Assembly (NCBI RefSeq): GCF_004010055.1
Contig: NZ_RQVT01000056.1
Location: 202,304 to 266,303 of the forward strand
DNA length: 64,000 nucleotides
Direction: 5' to 3'
Origin: Psychroflexus aestuariivivens
GTDB lineage: Bacteria > Bacteroidota > Bacteroidia > Flavobacteriales > Flavobacteriaceae
Shown in pieces: positions 44,717-53,579 of the stretch; position 1 is the first letter of the stretch; each line of letters opens with the position of its first letter. The notes under the pieces are model-generated. The model was not told the DNA's origin. It did no database searches and saw only the letters and a list, made by a program, of their open reading frames with translations. A program made the translations under genes and the position numbers.

Positions 44717-46159
44717 ATGATCACAAAAAAGGTATCAGAATTACTGCAAAGTGACCAAATTTTGCAAGAATATAAAGTTAGCGGTTGGGTTAGAGCCTTT
44801 AGAAGCAATCGGTTTATTGCGCTAAATGATGGCTCAACACTTCATAACATTCAATGTGTTGTTGATTTTGAAAACACCGATGAAGAGGTTTTAAAACAAA
44901 TAAATATTGGTGCAGCCGTTGCTATTGAAGGAACTTTGAAAGAAAGTGAAGGCAAAGGCCAACGTGTAGAAATAGAAGTAAAAAGCATTGAAATTCTTGG
45001 TGAAGCTCAACCAGAAGACATAAAAAAAACTATTCTCCAGCCAAAGCGTCACAGTTTAGAAAAACTGAGAGAACAAGCACATCTACGTGTTAGAACCAAC
45101 ACCTTTGGAGCCGTAATGCGTGTACGTTCAAAACTTGCTTTTGCTGTCCACGAATATTTCAACAACAAAGGATTTTATTACGTCAACACACCTGTAATTA
45201 CTGGAAGTGATGCTGAAGGTGCTGGTGAAATGTTCAAGGTCACCAATATGGATTTAAAAAATCCACCAAAAGACGAGAAAGGCAATATAGATTTTTCAAA
45301 AGATTTTTTTGGTAAAGAAACCAACCTCACTGTTAGTGGGCAATTAGAAGCAGAAACTTTCGCCTTAGGCTTAGGACAAGTTTATACTTTCGGACCTACT
45401 TTCAGGGCAGAAAACTCTAATACTTCTCGTCATTTAGCAGAATTTTGGATGATTGAACCAGAAGTTGCATTTTGTGATTTGGAAGGCAATATAGATTTGG
45501 CTGAAGATTTCATTCAGTATGTATTAAAATACATCACCGAACATTGTAAAGATGATCTTGAATTTTTGGAAAATCGCTTGCTTCAGGAAGAAAAATCAAA
45601 ACCTGAAAAAGACCGTTCACCTATGCCACTGAGAGAAAAAATTGATTTTGTTTTGAAAAACAATTTCAAAAGAGTCTCTTACACTGAAGCTATTGATATT
45701 TTAAAAAATTCCAAACCCAATAAAAAGAAAAAATTCAATTATATAATTGAAGAATGGGGCGCAGATTTACAAAGTGAACACGAGCGTTATTTGGTTGAAA
45801 AACACTTTAAATGTCCTGTTGTTTTGTTCGATTATCCTGCAGATATCAAAGCATTCTACATGCGACTGAATGATGATGGCAAAACCGTTCGTGCGATGGA
45901 TATTCTTTTCCCTGGAATAGGTGAAATTGTTGGCGGTTCTCAAAGAGAGGAACGCTACGACGTTTTGCTTTCCAAGATGAAAGAGTTGGGTGTCGATGAA
46001 AAAGAATTATGGTGGTATCTGGAAACTAGAAAATTTGGAACTTGTAAGCATTCTGGATTTGGTTTAGGTTTTGAAAGATTGGTGCTTTTTGCCACAGGAA
46101 TGACCAATATCCGAGACGTCATTCCTTACCCAAGAACACCACAAAACGCAGAATTTTAA
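44717..46159 (+). CDS. asnS: Asparagine--tRNA ligase
   Basis: 480 residues. N-terminal OB-fold anticodon-binding domain (about 15-100; VSGWVRAFRSNRFIALNDGS) and a class II catalytic core with motif 2 FRAENSNTSRHLAEFWMIEPE (written in parts: FRAENSNTSRHLAEFWM, IEPE) and motif 3 GFGLGFERLVLFATG. It charges tRNA-Asn; a tRNA-Asn gene is present at 21.7 kb. It heads the asnS-rluA-like-rpoN gene group, starting 3 bp before the pseudouridine synthase. Confidence 0.97.
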   Translation: MITKKVSELLQSDQILQEYKVSGWVRAFRSNRFIALNDGSTLHNIQCVVDFENTDEEVLKQINIGAAVAIEGTLKESEGKGQRVEIEVKSIEILGEAQPEDIKKTILQPKRHSLEKLREQAHLRVRTNTFGAVMRVRSKLAFAVHEYFNNKGFYYVNTPVITGSDAEGAGEMFKVTNMDLKNPPKDEKGNIDFSKDFFGKETNLTVSGQLEAETFALGLGQVYTFGPTFRAENSNTSRHLAEFWMIEPEVAFCDLEGNIDLAEDFIQYVLKYITEHCKDDLEFLENRLLQEEKSKPEKDRSPMPLREKIDFVLKNNFKRVSYTEAIDILKNSKPNKKKKFNYIIEEWGADLQSEHERYLVEKHFKCPVVLFDYPADIKAFYMRLNDDGKTVRAMDILFPGIGEIVGGSQREERYDVLLSKMKELGVDEKELWWYLETRKFGTCKHSGFGLGFERLVLFATGMTNIRDVIPYPRTPQNAEF

Positions 46160-46162
46160 GTT

Positions 46163-47026
46163 TTGAAAATTACAGAACAACACCGTGTTCAAGCAATTTC
46201 TGAAAAGATAAGATTGCAGGAATACGGTGTTGGTATTTTTGATGCGCTACAAACAAAAAGTGCTTTAAAAAAAGCCATCAAACGCAAATCTATTTTAATT
46301 GATGGTGAAGTTGCCGAAACTTCTACGTGGATTCAGGAAGGTCAACTTATAGAATTGAAAGCAGGACAAATTGATACCGAGAGAAAAGTTTTCAATTTAA
46401 AACTGAATGTTGTTTATGAAGATGAAGATTTGGCTGTTATAGAAAAACCCGTTGGATTTCCAACGAATGGCAATTATTTTAAAACCATTGAAAATGCATT
46501 GCCTTTTAATTTAAAAACTAGTACAAAAAAAGATTTTTTGCCCTACCCACAGCCTGTTCATCGATTAGACAATCCAACTTCTGGGTTACTTTTGGTCGCC
46601 AAAACAAATTCAGCGAAAACCTTATTATCAGTTTCATTTGAAAACAATTCAATTCATAAAACTTACATAGCAATTGCTCATGGCAGTTTTGAAGAAACGG
46701 CAGGTGTTTTCGATAGCAAAATTGATAATAAAGACAGTAAAACTAGATTTCAGGTTTTAGAGAAAAATAATATAGGAGTAGCAAATTATTCGTTTTTGAA
46801 ATTATTTCCATCGACAGGCAGAACACATCAAATTAGAATTCATCTTTCAAATTCAGGGCATCCAATTTTAGGAGATTCAATTTATGGATTAACAGATGAC
46901 AAACAGAAAAAGTTATTTCTTCATGCAGTGGGCATACAATTTCTTCATCCAAAAAAAGAAGTTGAAATGAGTTTTGAGACCGATATTCCAAAAAGATTTC
47001 TTAAATTTATAGAAGATAGAAATTGA
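46163..47026 (+). CDS. RluA family pseudouridine synthase
   Basis: 287 residues. S4-like N-terminal part (about 25-70; KSALKKAIKRKSILIDGEVA) and the synthase domain with HRLDNPTSGLLLVAK (133-147, catalytic Asp 136) and LFPSTGRTHQIRIHLSNSGHPILGD (in parts: STGRTHQIRIHL). It isomerises uridines in rRNA or tRNA; which site is not determinable. The start is TTG at 46163, 3 bp after asnS; no ATG exists near enough to keep the S4 domain. Confidence 0.9.
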   Translation: MKITEQHRVQAISEKIRLQEYGVGIFDALQTKSALKKAIKRKSILIDGEVAETSTWIQEGQLIELKAGQIDTERKVFNLKLNVVYEDEDLAVIEKPVGFPTNGNYFKTIENALPFNLKTSTKKDFLPYPQPVHRLDNPTSGLLLVAKTNSAKTLLSVSFENNSIHKTYIAIAHGSFEETAGVFDSKIDNKDSKTRFQVLEKNNIGVANYSFLKLFPSTGRTHQIRIHLSNSGHPILGDSIYGLTDDKQKKLFLHAVGIQFLHPKKEVEMSFETDIPKRFLKFIEDRN

Positions 47027-47098
47027 TATTTTCAGGGTTCGCATTTATCAATTTTATATTCATTATTTAATATTAGCAATTAACAACATTTCTGATTT

Positions 47099-48547
47099 AT
47101 GCTTAAACAGCGGCTAAATTTAAAATTATCTCAAAAATTATCACCTCAGCAAATTCAGCTGATGAAGCTGATACAATTGCCAACACAAGCTTTTGAACAA
47201 CGTGTAAAACAAGAATTTGAAGAAAATCCAGCATTAGATTCTGGCAAAGATGAAGAGGATTATCAAGATGAATTCAGCAATGAAGATCAGCAAGAAGAAC
47301 ACGATATTATTGAAACTGAATTCGATGTAGACGATTATTTGAGTGATGACGAGATTCCAAGTTATAAATTAAAAGCTAACAATTACAGTGCAGACGATGA
47401 AGACAAGCAGGTGCCATATGCATCTGGAACATCGTTTTCACAATTTCTAAAAGATCAGCTACAAACCTTCAATTTTAAAGACAATCAGGAAGATATTGCA
47501 TTTTTTTTGGTCGGCAGTGTAGATGATAGTGGCTACATTCGAAGAAATATGATGGATATCGTAGACGATTTAGCGTTTACACAAAACATTATTACAGATG
47601 AAACTACTGTAGAGAAAGTACTTAAACTTGTTCAAACTTTAGATCCACCGGGAGTTGGGGCTAGAGATTTGAGAGAGTGCTTATTAATTCAACTTGAGCG
47701 CAAAAACAAAAACGAGTCTGTGGATTTGGCTTATAGAATTATAGACGAAGCTTTTGATAAATTTAGCAAAAAACATTACGAGAAATTACTGCAAAAATTT
47801 AGTATTTCAGAAGACAAACTGAAAGATGCTATCGAAGAAATTGAACATCTAAATCCGAAACCAGGCGCTTCATTTTCTGGCAATAGTAGAATTGTAGAAC
47901 ATGTAATACCAGATTTTGCAATAAAAATAAAAAACGGTGAATTAGAATTGACACTGAATGGTCGAAACGCTCCAGAAATGCATATCTCGCGTGATTATGC
48001 CAATATGCTAAAAGGCTACAAAGAGTCTAAAAATAGATCTAGAGAGCAAAAAGAAGCTGCATTTTTTATCAAGCAAAAATTGGATTCTGCGAAATGGTTT
48101 ATAGATGCAATTAAGCAAAGGCAACAAACCTTATTTTCTACAATGAGCGCTATTATGAATCACCAAAAAGAATATTTTCTAACTGGAGATGAGCGTAGCT
48201 TGAAACCTATGATTCTAAAAGATATCGCTGAAAAAATTGACATGGACATCAGTACAGTTTCCAGAGTTGCAAACAGCAAATATGTTGAAACACCTTATGG
48301 TACATTTCTAATAAAAAGTTTTTTCTCTGAATCTATGAAGAATGATGAAGGTGAAGATGTTTCAACCCGTGAAATCAAAAAAATTCTTGAAATTACTGTT
48401 GAAAAGGAAAACAAGAAAAAACCGCATACAGATGCAAAATTAGCTGAAATTTTGAAAGAAAAAGGATATCCAATAGCGAGAAGGACGGTTGCTAAGTATC
48501 GTGAGCAGTTAGACATTCCTGTTGCCAGACTTAGAAAAGAAATTTGA
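47099..48547 (+). CDS. rpoN: RNA polymerase sigma-54 factor RpoN
   Basis: 482 residues. Region I at the start (LKLSQKLSPQQIQLMKLIQL), an acidic region II (about 45-95), the core-binding domain (about 110-290; VQTLDPPGVGARDLRECL), the helix-turn-helix (about 370-400; DISTVSRVANSKYVETPYG) and the RpoN box ARRTVAKYR at 460-468. It needs enhancer-binding activators, none of which is in the window. Its stop overlaps the next gene's ATG by 4 bp. Confidence 0.96.
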   Translation: MLKQRLNLKLSQKLSPQQIQLMKLIQLPTQAFEQRVKQEFEENPALDSGKDEEDYQDEFSNEDQQEEHDIIETEFDVDDYLSDDEIPSYKLKANNYSADDEDKQVPYASGTSFSQFLKDQLQTFNFKDNQEDIAFFLVGSVDDSGYIRRNMMDIVDDLAFTQNIITDETTVEKVLKLVQTLDPPGVGARDLRECLLIQLERKNKNESVDLAYRIIDEAFDKFSKKHYEKLLQKFSISEDKLKDAIEEIEHLNPKPGASFSGNSRIVEHVIPDFAIKIKNGELELTLNGRNAPEMHISRDYANMLKGYKESKNRSREQKEAAFFIKQKLDSAKWFIDAIKQRQQTLFSTMSAIMNHQKEYFLTGDERSLKPMILKDIAEKIDMDISTVSRVANSKYVETPYGTFLIKSFFSESMKNDEGEDVSTREIKKILEITVEKENKKKPHTDAKLAEILKEKGYPIARRTVAKYREQLDIPVARLRKEI

Positions 48548-49155
48548 TGAACAGGTCAGTTGCAAAAGTACTATCTATTGTTTTTCATCCAATTTGGATG
48601 CCTATTATAGGGTGTTTATTTTATTTTTTTGCACTACCTAATTATATAGATTTAGAACTTGCATATGCAAAACTTTTGGCAGTAAGTATTTTAAGTATTT
48701 TTATTCCAATTGTGTTTTTATTTATTTCCAAAAACTTAAATTTCATATCAGATTACCAGTTGACTAACGCCAAAGAACGCCGCTTTTTTCTCATGTTTTT
48801 TGCTGTAGTAACGCTCGTCATTTTAAATAAAATTATTGACGTTTACAATTATCGAACTTTATTTTATTTCTTTTCAGGAATATTGTTTTCTGTAATTATA
48901 GCACTTCTATTTAGCTTATTTAAAATTAGAATAAGCCTTCACACATTAGGCGTTAGCAGTCTTTTGGTTTTTGTAATAGGGTTAAGTTTATCGTTTCAAA
49001 TCAATCTTCAAAACTTTATTTTTATCTTAATTTTTTCAATAGGCTTAGTCTCTACTGCTAGATTGAAACTAGGTGCTCATGCAGCGAGTGAAGTTTTATT
49101 TGGCTTTCTGGCAGGTATAATTCCGCAGATTTATTTTTTTCAGTATTGGTTATAA
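48544..49155 (+). CDS. PAP2-like membrane protein
   Basis: 203 residues with six hydrophobic helices. Three short motifs resemble the phosphatidic-acid-phosphatase (PAP2) signature in diverged form: KERR after the second helix, SLHTLG between helices four and five, and ARLKLGAHAASE, which has the R-x5-H-x3-acidic spacing of the third motif. Phosphatase activity on a lipid is therefore possible but unproven. It is translationally coupled to rpoN (4-bp overlap) and overlaps the end of porT by 6 bp. Confidence 0.6.
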   Translation: MMNRSVAKVLSIVFHPIWMPIIGCLFYFFALPNYIDLELAYAKLLAVSILSIFIPIVFLFISKNLNFISDYQLTNAKERRFFLMFFAVVTLVILNKIIDVYNYRTLFYFFSGILFSVIIALLFSLFKIRISLHTLGVSSLLVFVIGLSLSFQINLQNFIFILIFSIGLVSTARLKLGAHAASEVLFGFLAGIIPQIYFFQYWL

Positions 49156-49860
49156 GATATAAAATGTCAATCCAGCCTTTATTGGATTGATTCCGAGACT
49201 TTGATTTGAATTTAAAATGTTTGCATCGAACACTGGATTCAAACTGTAATCCACAAAAAAATTAATCACACCATATCCAAATGTGAGCTTTAAACTTGTC
49301 CTAAAACGCTCTAATTCGTCGGGTTTAGTTAATTCAATACTTTCATCTGGCGCTTCAAAAGTAGATTTAAACCTAAAAGTATAACCTAAATTCATTCCCA
49401 AATATACACGCCAAAAAGCGTTTTTTTCTAAAGTTGAAGTTCGCCATCTAAATTCAATCGGAACCTCAACTATATTCATATTAAATCTATTGATTGTATA
49501 TTCGGATTCATCAGTAAGCGGTTGATATTGATAGTTTCCATCAACCTCACTAATTTTTAGATTCTGACCGTATGTATTAAGATTTAAACCTAAACCAACA
49601 CCTATAGCAATGTTACGCTGCTCGTTCAAAGGAATATCTCGAATAAAACCAAAATTAAGACCTCCAGAAAATCCAGATTGATTCACATCTTCGGGCAAAT
49701 CTGACAAGAAATTAAAGCTGATTCCAATATAAAACTGGTCTTCACGATATAGAGAATCAGGTTCATTATTTTTCAACCATTCAGATTCATCTCTTTCTTC
49801 TTGTGCAAGAAGATTGGCTCCAAAAAAGAGAAATAAAAAATAAAAGTAAATTGACTTCAT
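49150..49860 (-). CDS. porT: PorT family outer-membrane β-barrel protein
   Basis: 236 residues with a signal peptide (MKSIYFYFLFLFFGANLLAQ) and an eight-strand-type barrel sequence (FYIGISFNFLSDLPED, IAIGVGLGLNLNTYG, VEVPIEFRWRTS, FGYGVINFFVDYSLNPVF) ending AGLTFYIL. It matches PorT of the type IX secretion system, needed for export of proteins such as the one at 8660-11272. A TATATTTG box at 49882-49889 (minus strand) and a terminator between it and exbD suggest separate transcription. Confidence 0.88.
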   Translation of the reverse strand: MKSIYFYFLFLFFGANLLAQEERDESEWLKNNEPDSLYREDQFYIGISFNFLSDLPEDVNQSGFSGGLNFGFIRDIPLNEQRNIAIGVGLGLNLNTYGQNLKISEVDGNYQYQPLTDESEYTINRFNMNIVEVPIEFRWRTSTLEKNAFWRVYLGMNLGYTFRFKSTFEAPDESIELTKPDELERFRTSLKLTFGYGVINFFVDYSLNPVFDANILNSNQSLGINPIKAGLTFYIL

Positions 49861-49910
49861 AACAAAAAGATTTCAGGTCATCAAATATAATTTATCAGAT
49901 GCATTCTAAT

Positions 49911-49944
49911 AAAAAAACATCTTCAAATTAATGAAGATGTTTTT
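49911..49944 (-). terminator. Terminator between exbD and porT
   Basis: An 11- to 13-bp inverted repeat (49915-49925 AAACATCTTCA, complement at 49932-49942) with a 6-base loop; read on the minus strand it ends in seven T. It closes the exbB-exbD operon 23 bp after the last exbD stop. Confidence 0.8.
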
Positions 49945-49966
49945 AAAATAATTAAAAAAATGTATA

Positions 49967-50449
49967 CTATTCTAGATTTAGCATAGCATCACCTTCTTTC
50001 GTTGTGTAATTGATTTTTAAAGCCTCAGCTTTTCTCAACTCTTGTTTGATATCTGAAACCAATCCCATGTTGGTTTCTTTATCTACTTTTAAAGCGGTTG
50101 TCAACATATCTCTCAACTCTTCACGCTTAGATTGTTTTTCTTCGCGAATGAATTGCTGAATATCATTGATATTTGCGTATTTATCATTTAATTGTACGCG
50201 AGCTTCCGTACCGTATTTTTGCTGATATCTTGGAGACGGTTTACCTGCGTAAATATACATCACCAAATTCTTCTTGTCTAATTTTTCAACTTGATCTGCA
50301 AATGGCAGAACGTTTTGGACTTTCAAAGAAGTATCTCTCATCACAGTTACGACCATGAAAAAGAATAAAAGCATAAATACAATATCTGGAAGTGAAGCCG
50401 TAGAAATCGCTGGCGTTCCGCCGTCACTTTTCTTTTTAAATTTTGACAT
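49967..50449 (-). CDS. exbD: Biopolymer transporter ExbD (first copy)
   Basis: 160 residues. A membrane helix (about 20-40; ASLPDIVFMLLFFFMVVTVM) with the functional Asp (DIVF) that takes part in proton translocation, then a periplasmic domain (about 45-160) with VQLNDKYANINDIQQFIREE. It lies 19 bp downstream of the second exbD gene in an operon with exbB and energises TonB. Confidence 0.9.
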   Translation of the reverse strand: MSKFKKKSDGGTPAISTASLPDIVFMLLFFFMVVTVMRDTSLKVQNVLPFADQVEKLDKKNLVMYIYAGKPSPRYQQKYGTEARVQLNDKYANINDIQQFIREEKQSKREELRDMLTTALKVDKETNMGLVSDIKQELRKAEALKINYTTKEGDAMLNLE

Positions 50450-50468
50450 AATTTCTAGATTTTTGTAT

Positions 50469-51080
50469 TTATCGTTTTGGTTCTGCTTCAGAAAGTTTTT
50501 GAGGATACATTTCCTTTATTCTTCCGATGCGCTCCTTCAACAATTCTTTATCTTTCGGTTCAGTATCAGGATCATTGTAGGCTGCTTCCATTTCAGTAAA
50601 ATCCATTTGGTACAACCTGTTAGACTCTCTATTTCTTAACTGATTATACGCTGCAACCAATTCATTTTGGACGGCAATATATTTACCATATTGGGTTGCT
50701 CTGTCATTCTGCAAAGAAATCACTGCTTTGATAGGATTGTCAGAAGATGCTGGATCTGCAGCACCTTTACAATAGCTACAAGCCTCATCTCCTTCTCCTC
50801 CTCCATTATCTAAAAATTCTACCGCAGCCTGTCTCAATTCGCCGAGTTCCATTTCTTCGTCTTCAACAAGTAACTCACCGTTAGCATTGATTAAAACGAT
50901 AAAAATATTTCGTTCCTTCAATGGTGGTGGTTTTTGATCCGTATCATCTATTGGAGGCAATTTCCTTGTAATTCCGCTATCTGTTTCTATAGTTGTGGTG
51001 ACCAAGAAAAAGATAAGCAAAAGAAAGGCAATATCCGCCATAGATCCTGCATTTACTTCTGGTGCTGCTCTTCTTGCCAT
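50469..51080 (-). CDS. exbD: Biopolymer transporter ExbD (second copy, with Cys-containing insert)
   Basis: 203 residues. N-terminal MARRAAPEVNAGSMADIAFLLLIFFLVTTT with the membrane Asp, then a periplasmic part of ExbD type (RNIFIVLINANGELLVEDEE). Unlike the first copy it carries an insert with a CxxC pair (ACSYCKGAADPASSD, about 96-110) and a long charged helical tail (about 130-203). The insert is shared in kind by Bacteroidota ExbD pairs, but its function is unknown. Four bp separate it from the upstream membrane-protein gene. Confidence 0.9.
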   Translation of the reverse strand: MARRAAPEVNAGSMADIAFLLLIFFLVTTTIETDSGITRKLPPIDDTDQKPPPLKERNIFIVLINANGELLVEDEEMELGELRQAAVEFLDNGGGEGDEACSYCKGAADPASSDNPIKAVISLQNDRATQYGKYIAVQNELVAAYNQLRNRESNRLYQMDFTEMEAAYNDPDTEPKDKELLKERIGRIKEMYPQKLSEAEPKR

Positions 51081-51084
51081 AATA

Positions 51085-51519
51085 TTATCGTGTTAAAATT
51101 TTTCTTACACTAGACAACAACATTGCAATTATTGCAAGTGCCGCTAAAATATAAAACATCGTTAAGCCTGCACTCACCCATCTTGATCCACTTTCTGATA
51201 GCACTTCTCCGTCTCTCATTGGTGTTTCCACACCACTAGAAACTGCGTAAGAAATAACAATTATAAGAACAAAACTTCCAAGAGAAAGTAATGTTTTCTT
51301 TACATTTCCCGTAAAGATTTCTTTTATTGAAAAGAAAAGCACTATAAGAATTGTGACTGCCAAGATAATGTAAGAGACCCACATGAATGGATTCAGAACA
51401 CTTGATTGCATTGCTGCATCAGCTTCTATCGCATCATCTCCAGCATTGAGGATTCTCACAAAGAGAATAGCACCTAAAACACCAAAAATGATTTTGAGTA
51501 TATTAACTATTTTATTCAT
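51085..51519 (-). CDS. Uncharacterised membrane protein in exb operon
   Basis: 144 residues with four hydrophobic segments (about 5-24, 45-64, 75-98, 118-138). No family recognised. The gene sits between exbB (5 bp upstream) and exbD (4 bp downstream), so it is presumably part of the same motor complex or its assembly. The loop VSSGVETPMRDGEVLSESGS is probably periplasmic. Confidence 0.75.
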   Translation of the reverse strand: MNKIVNILKIIFGVLGAILFVRILNAGDDAIEADAAMQSSVLNPFMWVSYIILAVTILIVLFFSIKEIFTGNVKKTLLSLGSFVLIIVISYAVSSGVETPMRDGEVLSESGSRWVSAGLTMFYILAALAIIAMLLSSVRKILTR

Positions 51520-51524
51520 AATTT

Positions 51525-52313
51525 TTATTTGTTTTTATGTGCAACTAGCATATCGATTAGAGTAATTGAAGCATCTTCCATATCGTTTACAATGCTATCA
51601 ATTTTAGCAACGATATAATTATAAAAAATCTGAAGAATAATTGCTACTATCAAACCGAATACTGTAGTCAATAAGGCAACTTTAATACCTCCAGCTACTA
51701 ATGATGGCTGCATATCTCCTGCTGCTTCAATTTTATCGAAAGCTTTAATCATACCGATAACCGTACCCATAAACCCAAGCATCGGTGCTAAAGCGATGAA
51801 TAAAGATACCCAAGATACGTTTTTCTCTAACTGTCCCATTTGCACACCACCGTAAGCAACGACAGCTTTTTCTGAAGCTTCAACACCTTCATGCATTCTG
51901 TCAAGTCCCTGATAGTAAATAGATGCCACAGGTCCGCTAGTATTTCTACAAACTTCTTTAGCAGCTTCAACTCCACCACTATTTAAAGCATCTTCTACAT
52001 TTTGAGATAACTTTTTAGTATTTGTAGTCGCTAGATTTAAATAAATAATTCTTTCGAAAGCAATAGCTAAACCTAAAATAAGACACAAAAGAACAATCCC
52101 CATAAAACTAGGACCGCCTTCTATAAATCTTTTCTTAAGTTCTTGATGAAAACCCTGAGAATCATCAGCTTGAACATCTGCTCCAGCTTCATCATCTTGT
52201 ACAAAGTTCACGCTTGTTTCTGTAAACATGTCGGTTGAATTGGCAGCGTTCAAAGTTGAATTACCAACAACCATAATGGCTAAAATGGCTAAAATTGAAA
52301 ATAATCTTTTCAT
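51525..52313 (-). CDS. exbB: MotA/TolQ/ExbB proton channel protein
   Basis: 262 residues. A signal-like first helix (MKRLFSILAILAIMVVGNST), a further helix at about 72-92, and the conserved channel pair of helices (about 170-190 and 205-230; LAPMLGFMGTVIGMIKAF, ALLTTVFGLIVAIILQIFYN). It forms the ion channel with ExbD and drives TonB. It is the promoter-proximal gene of the operon; no good -33/-7 pair was found upstream. Confidence 0.92.
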   Translation of the reverse strand: MKRLFSILAILAIMVVGNSTLNAANSTDMFTETSVNFVQDDEAGADVQADDSQGFHQELKKRFIEGGPSFMGIVLLCLILGLAIAFERIIYLNLATTNTKKLSQNVEDALNSGGVEAAKEVCRNTSGPVASIYYQGLDRMHEGVEASEKAVVAYGGVQMGQLEKNVSWVSLFIALAPMLGFMGTVIGMIKAFDKIEAAGDMQPSLVAGGIKVALLTTVFGLIVAIILQIFYNYIVAKIDSIVNDMEDASITLIDMLVAHKNK

Positions 52314-52379
52314 TGTTGTTTGTCTTAGAATTAATAATTAGTGTTAAATTGAGTTTTAATAGTTTGTCTTTGTCTTCAG

Positions 52380-52469
52380 CAGAGAGGAAGGGATTCGAAC
52401 CCTCGGTTCCGATACAATCGGAACACACGCTTTCCAGGCGTGCACCTTCGACCGCTCGGTCACCTCTCT
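52380..52469 (-). tRNA. tRNA-Ser (GGA)
   Basis: A 90-nt class II tRNA on the minus strand: acceptor AGAGAGG/CCTCTCT, D-arm with GACCGAGCGGTCGAAGG, anticodon loop CTGGAAA (anticodon GGA), a long variable arm (TTCCGATTGTATCGGAA) typical of Ser, and T-arm GGGTTCGAATCCC. Discriminator G; CCA not encoded. Confidence 0.97.
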
Positions 52470-52546
52470 AAATTATGTCCATGAACGTAATAGTTAGCAA
52501 ATAAATAAAAAAAAATAATTCTACAAGAAAAAAACTACGTAAATTT

Positions 52547-53578
52547 TTAATTCATTTCTCCTCGCAGTGATGTTTCAAAAATAGTTTTAAATACATTAGG
52601 ACCTAAATTCTTGGCTAGCAAATACATCATTTTGCCTACTGCAGCCTCTGTGGTGATGTCCTTACCGCTAATTACACCAATTTCTTTCAGCTTTTCACTT
52701 GTGGCATATTTTCCCATCTCAACCGACCCACCGATGCATTGTGTAACATTGATAATATGCACGCCTCTATTTATGGTTTCTTTAAGTAAATCAATAAACC
52801 AATCGTCAGTTTTGGTGTTTCCACTACCAAAAGTTTCTAAAATAATTCCTCTCAGATTTTTAATCCCCAACAATTGTTCCAAAGTACTTCGGTTGATTCC
52901 TGGAAATATTTTTACGATTAGGATATCATCCGACAATTCTTTATGAACAATAACCTTTTTACGGCGATTGGATTTTAATAAATTAGTCTCATTTATTTTT
53001 AAATTCACACCTGATTCTGCTAGTGGCGGGAAGTTTAGTGATTCAAAGGCTTCAAAATGCTCAGAATTAATTTTGGTAGTTCTGTTGGCTCGATACAATT
53101 TGTATTCAAAATACAAGCCGACTTCCTGAATTAATGGATGGTGATTTCTTTTGAAACCTGCCAATTGAATGCTTGTAATTAAATTTTCTTTGGCGTCGGT
53201 TCTTAAATCGCCAATTGGCAATTGTGAACCGGTAAAAATAATTGGCTTTGTCAAGTTTTCAAACATAAAAGAAATCACAGAGGCGGTGTAAGACATGGTG
53301 TCGCTGCCATGTAAAACTACAAATCCATCATATTCTTCATAATTATTTTCTATGATTTCTACCAAATTAATGTAATGTTGGATATTCATATCCGAAGAAT
53401 CTATCGGTTCTTCAAAACTTGTTGTACTAATATTATGGTCAAGAAGCTTCAATTCTGGTATATTCGAAAGCAATTCATTAAAGTTGAACGCCTTTAGAGT
53501 TCCACTTTCAGGGTCTTTAATCATCCCGATTGTGCCTCCAGTATAAATCAACAAAATATTTGAAATTTCTTTTTTCAT
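52547..53578 (-). CDS. Type I asparaginase
   Basis: 343 residues. The two threonine sites are TGGTIGM (13-19) and HGSDTMSYTAS (90-100; Thr 94), and the tail SLRGEMN is normal for the family. No signal peptide is present, so it is the cytoplasmic type I enzyme that hydrolyses asparagine to aspartate. It follows tatD by 1 bp. Confidence 0.94.
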   Translation of the reverse strand: MKKEISNILLIYTGGTIGMIKDPESGTLKAFNFNELLSNIPELKLLDHNISTTSFEEPIDSSDMNIQHYINLVEIIENNYEEYDGFVVLHGSDTMSYTASVISFMFENLTKPIIFTGSQLPIGDLRTDAKENLITSIQLAGFKRNHHPLIQEVGLYFEYKLYRANRTTKINSEHFEAFESLNFPPLAESGVNLKINETNLLKSNRRKKVIVHKELSDDILIVKIFPGINRSTLEQLLGIKNLRGIILETFGSGNTKTDDWFIDLLKETINRGVHIINVTQCIGGSVEMGKYATSEKLKEIGVISGKDITTEAAVGKMMYLLAKNLGPNVFKTIFETSLRGEMN

Positions 53579-53579
53579 A

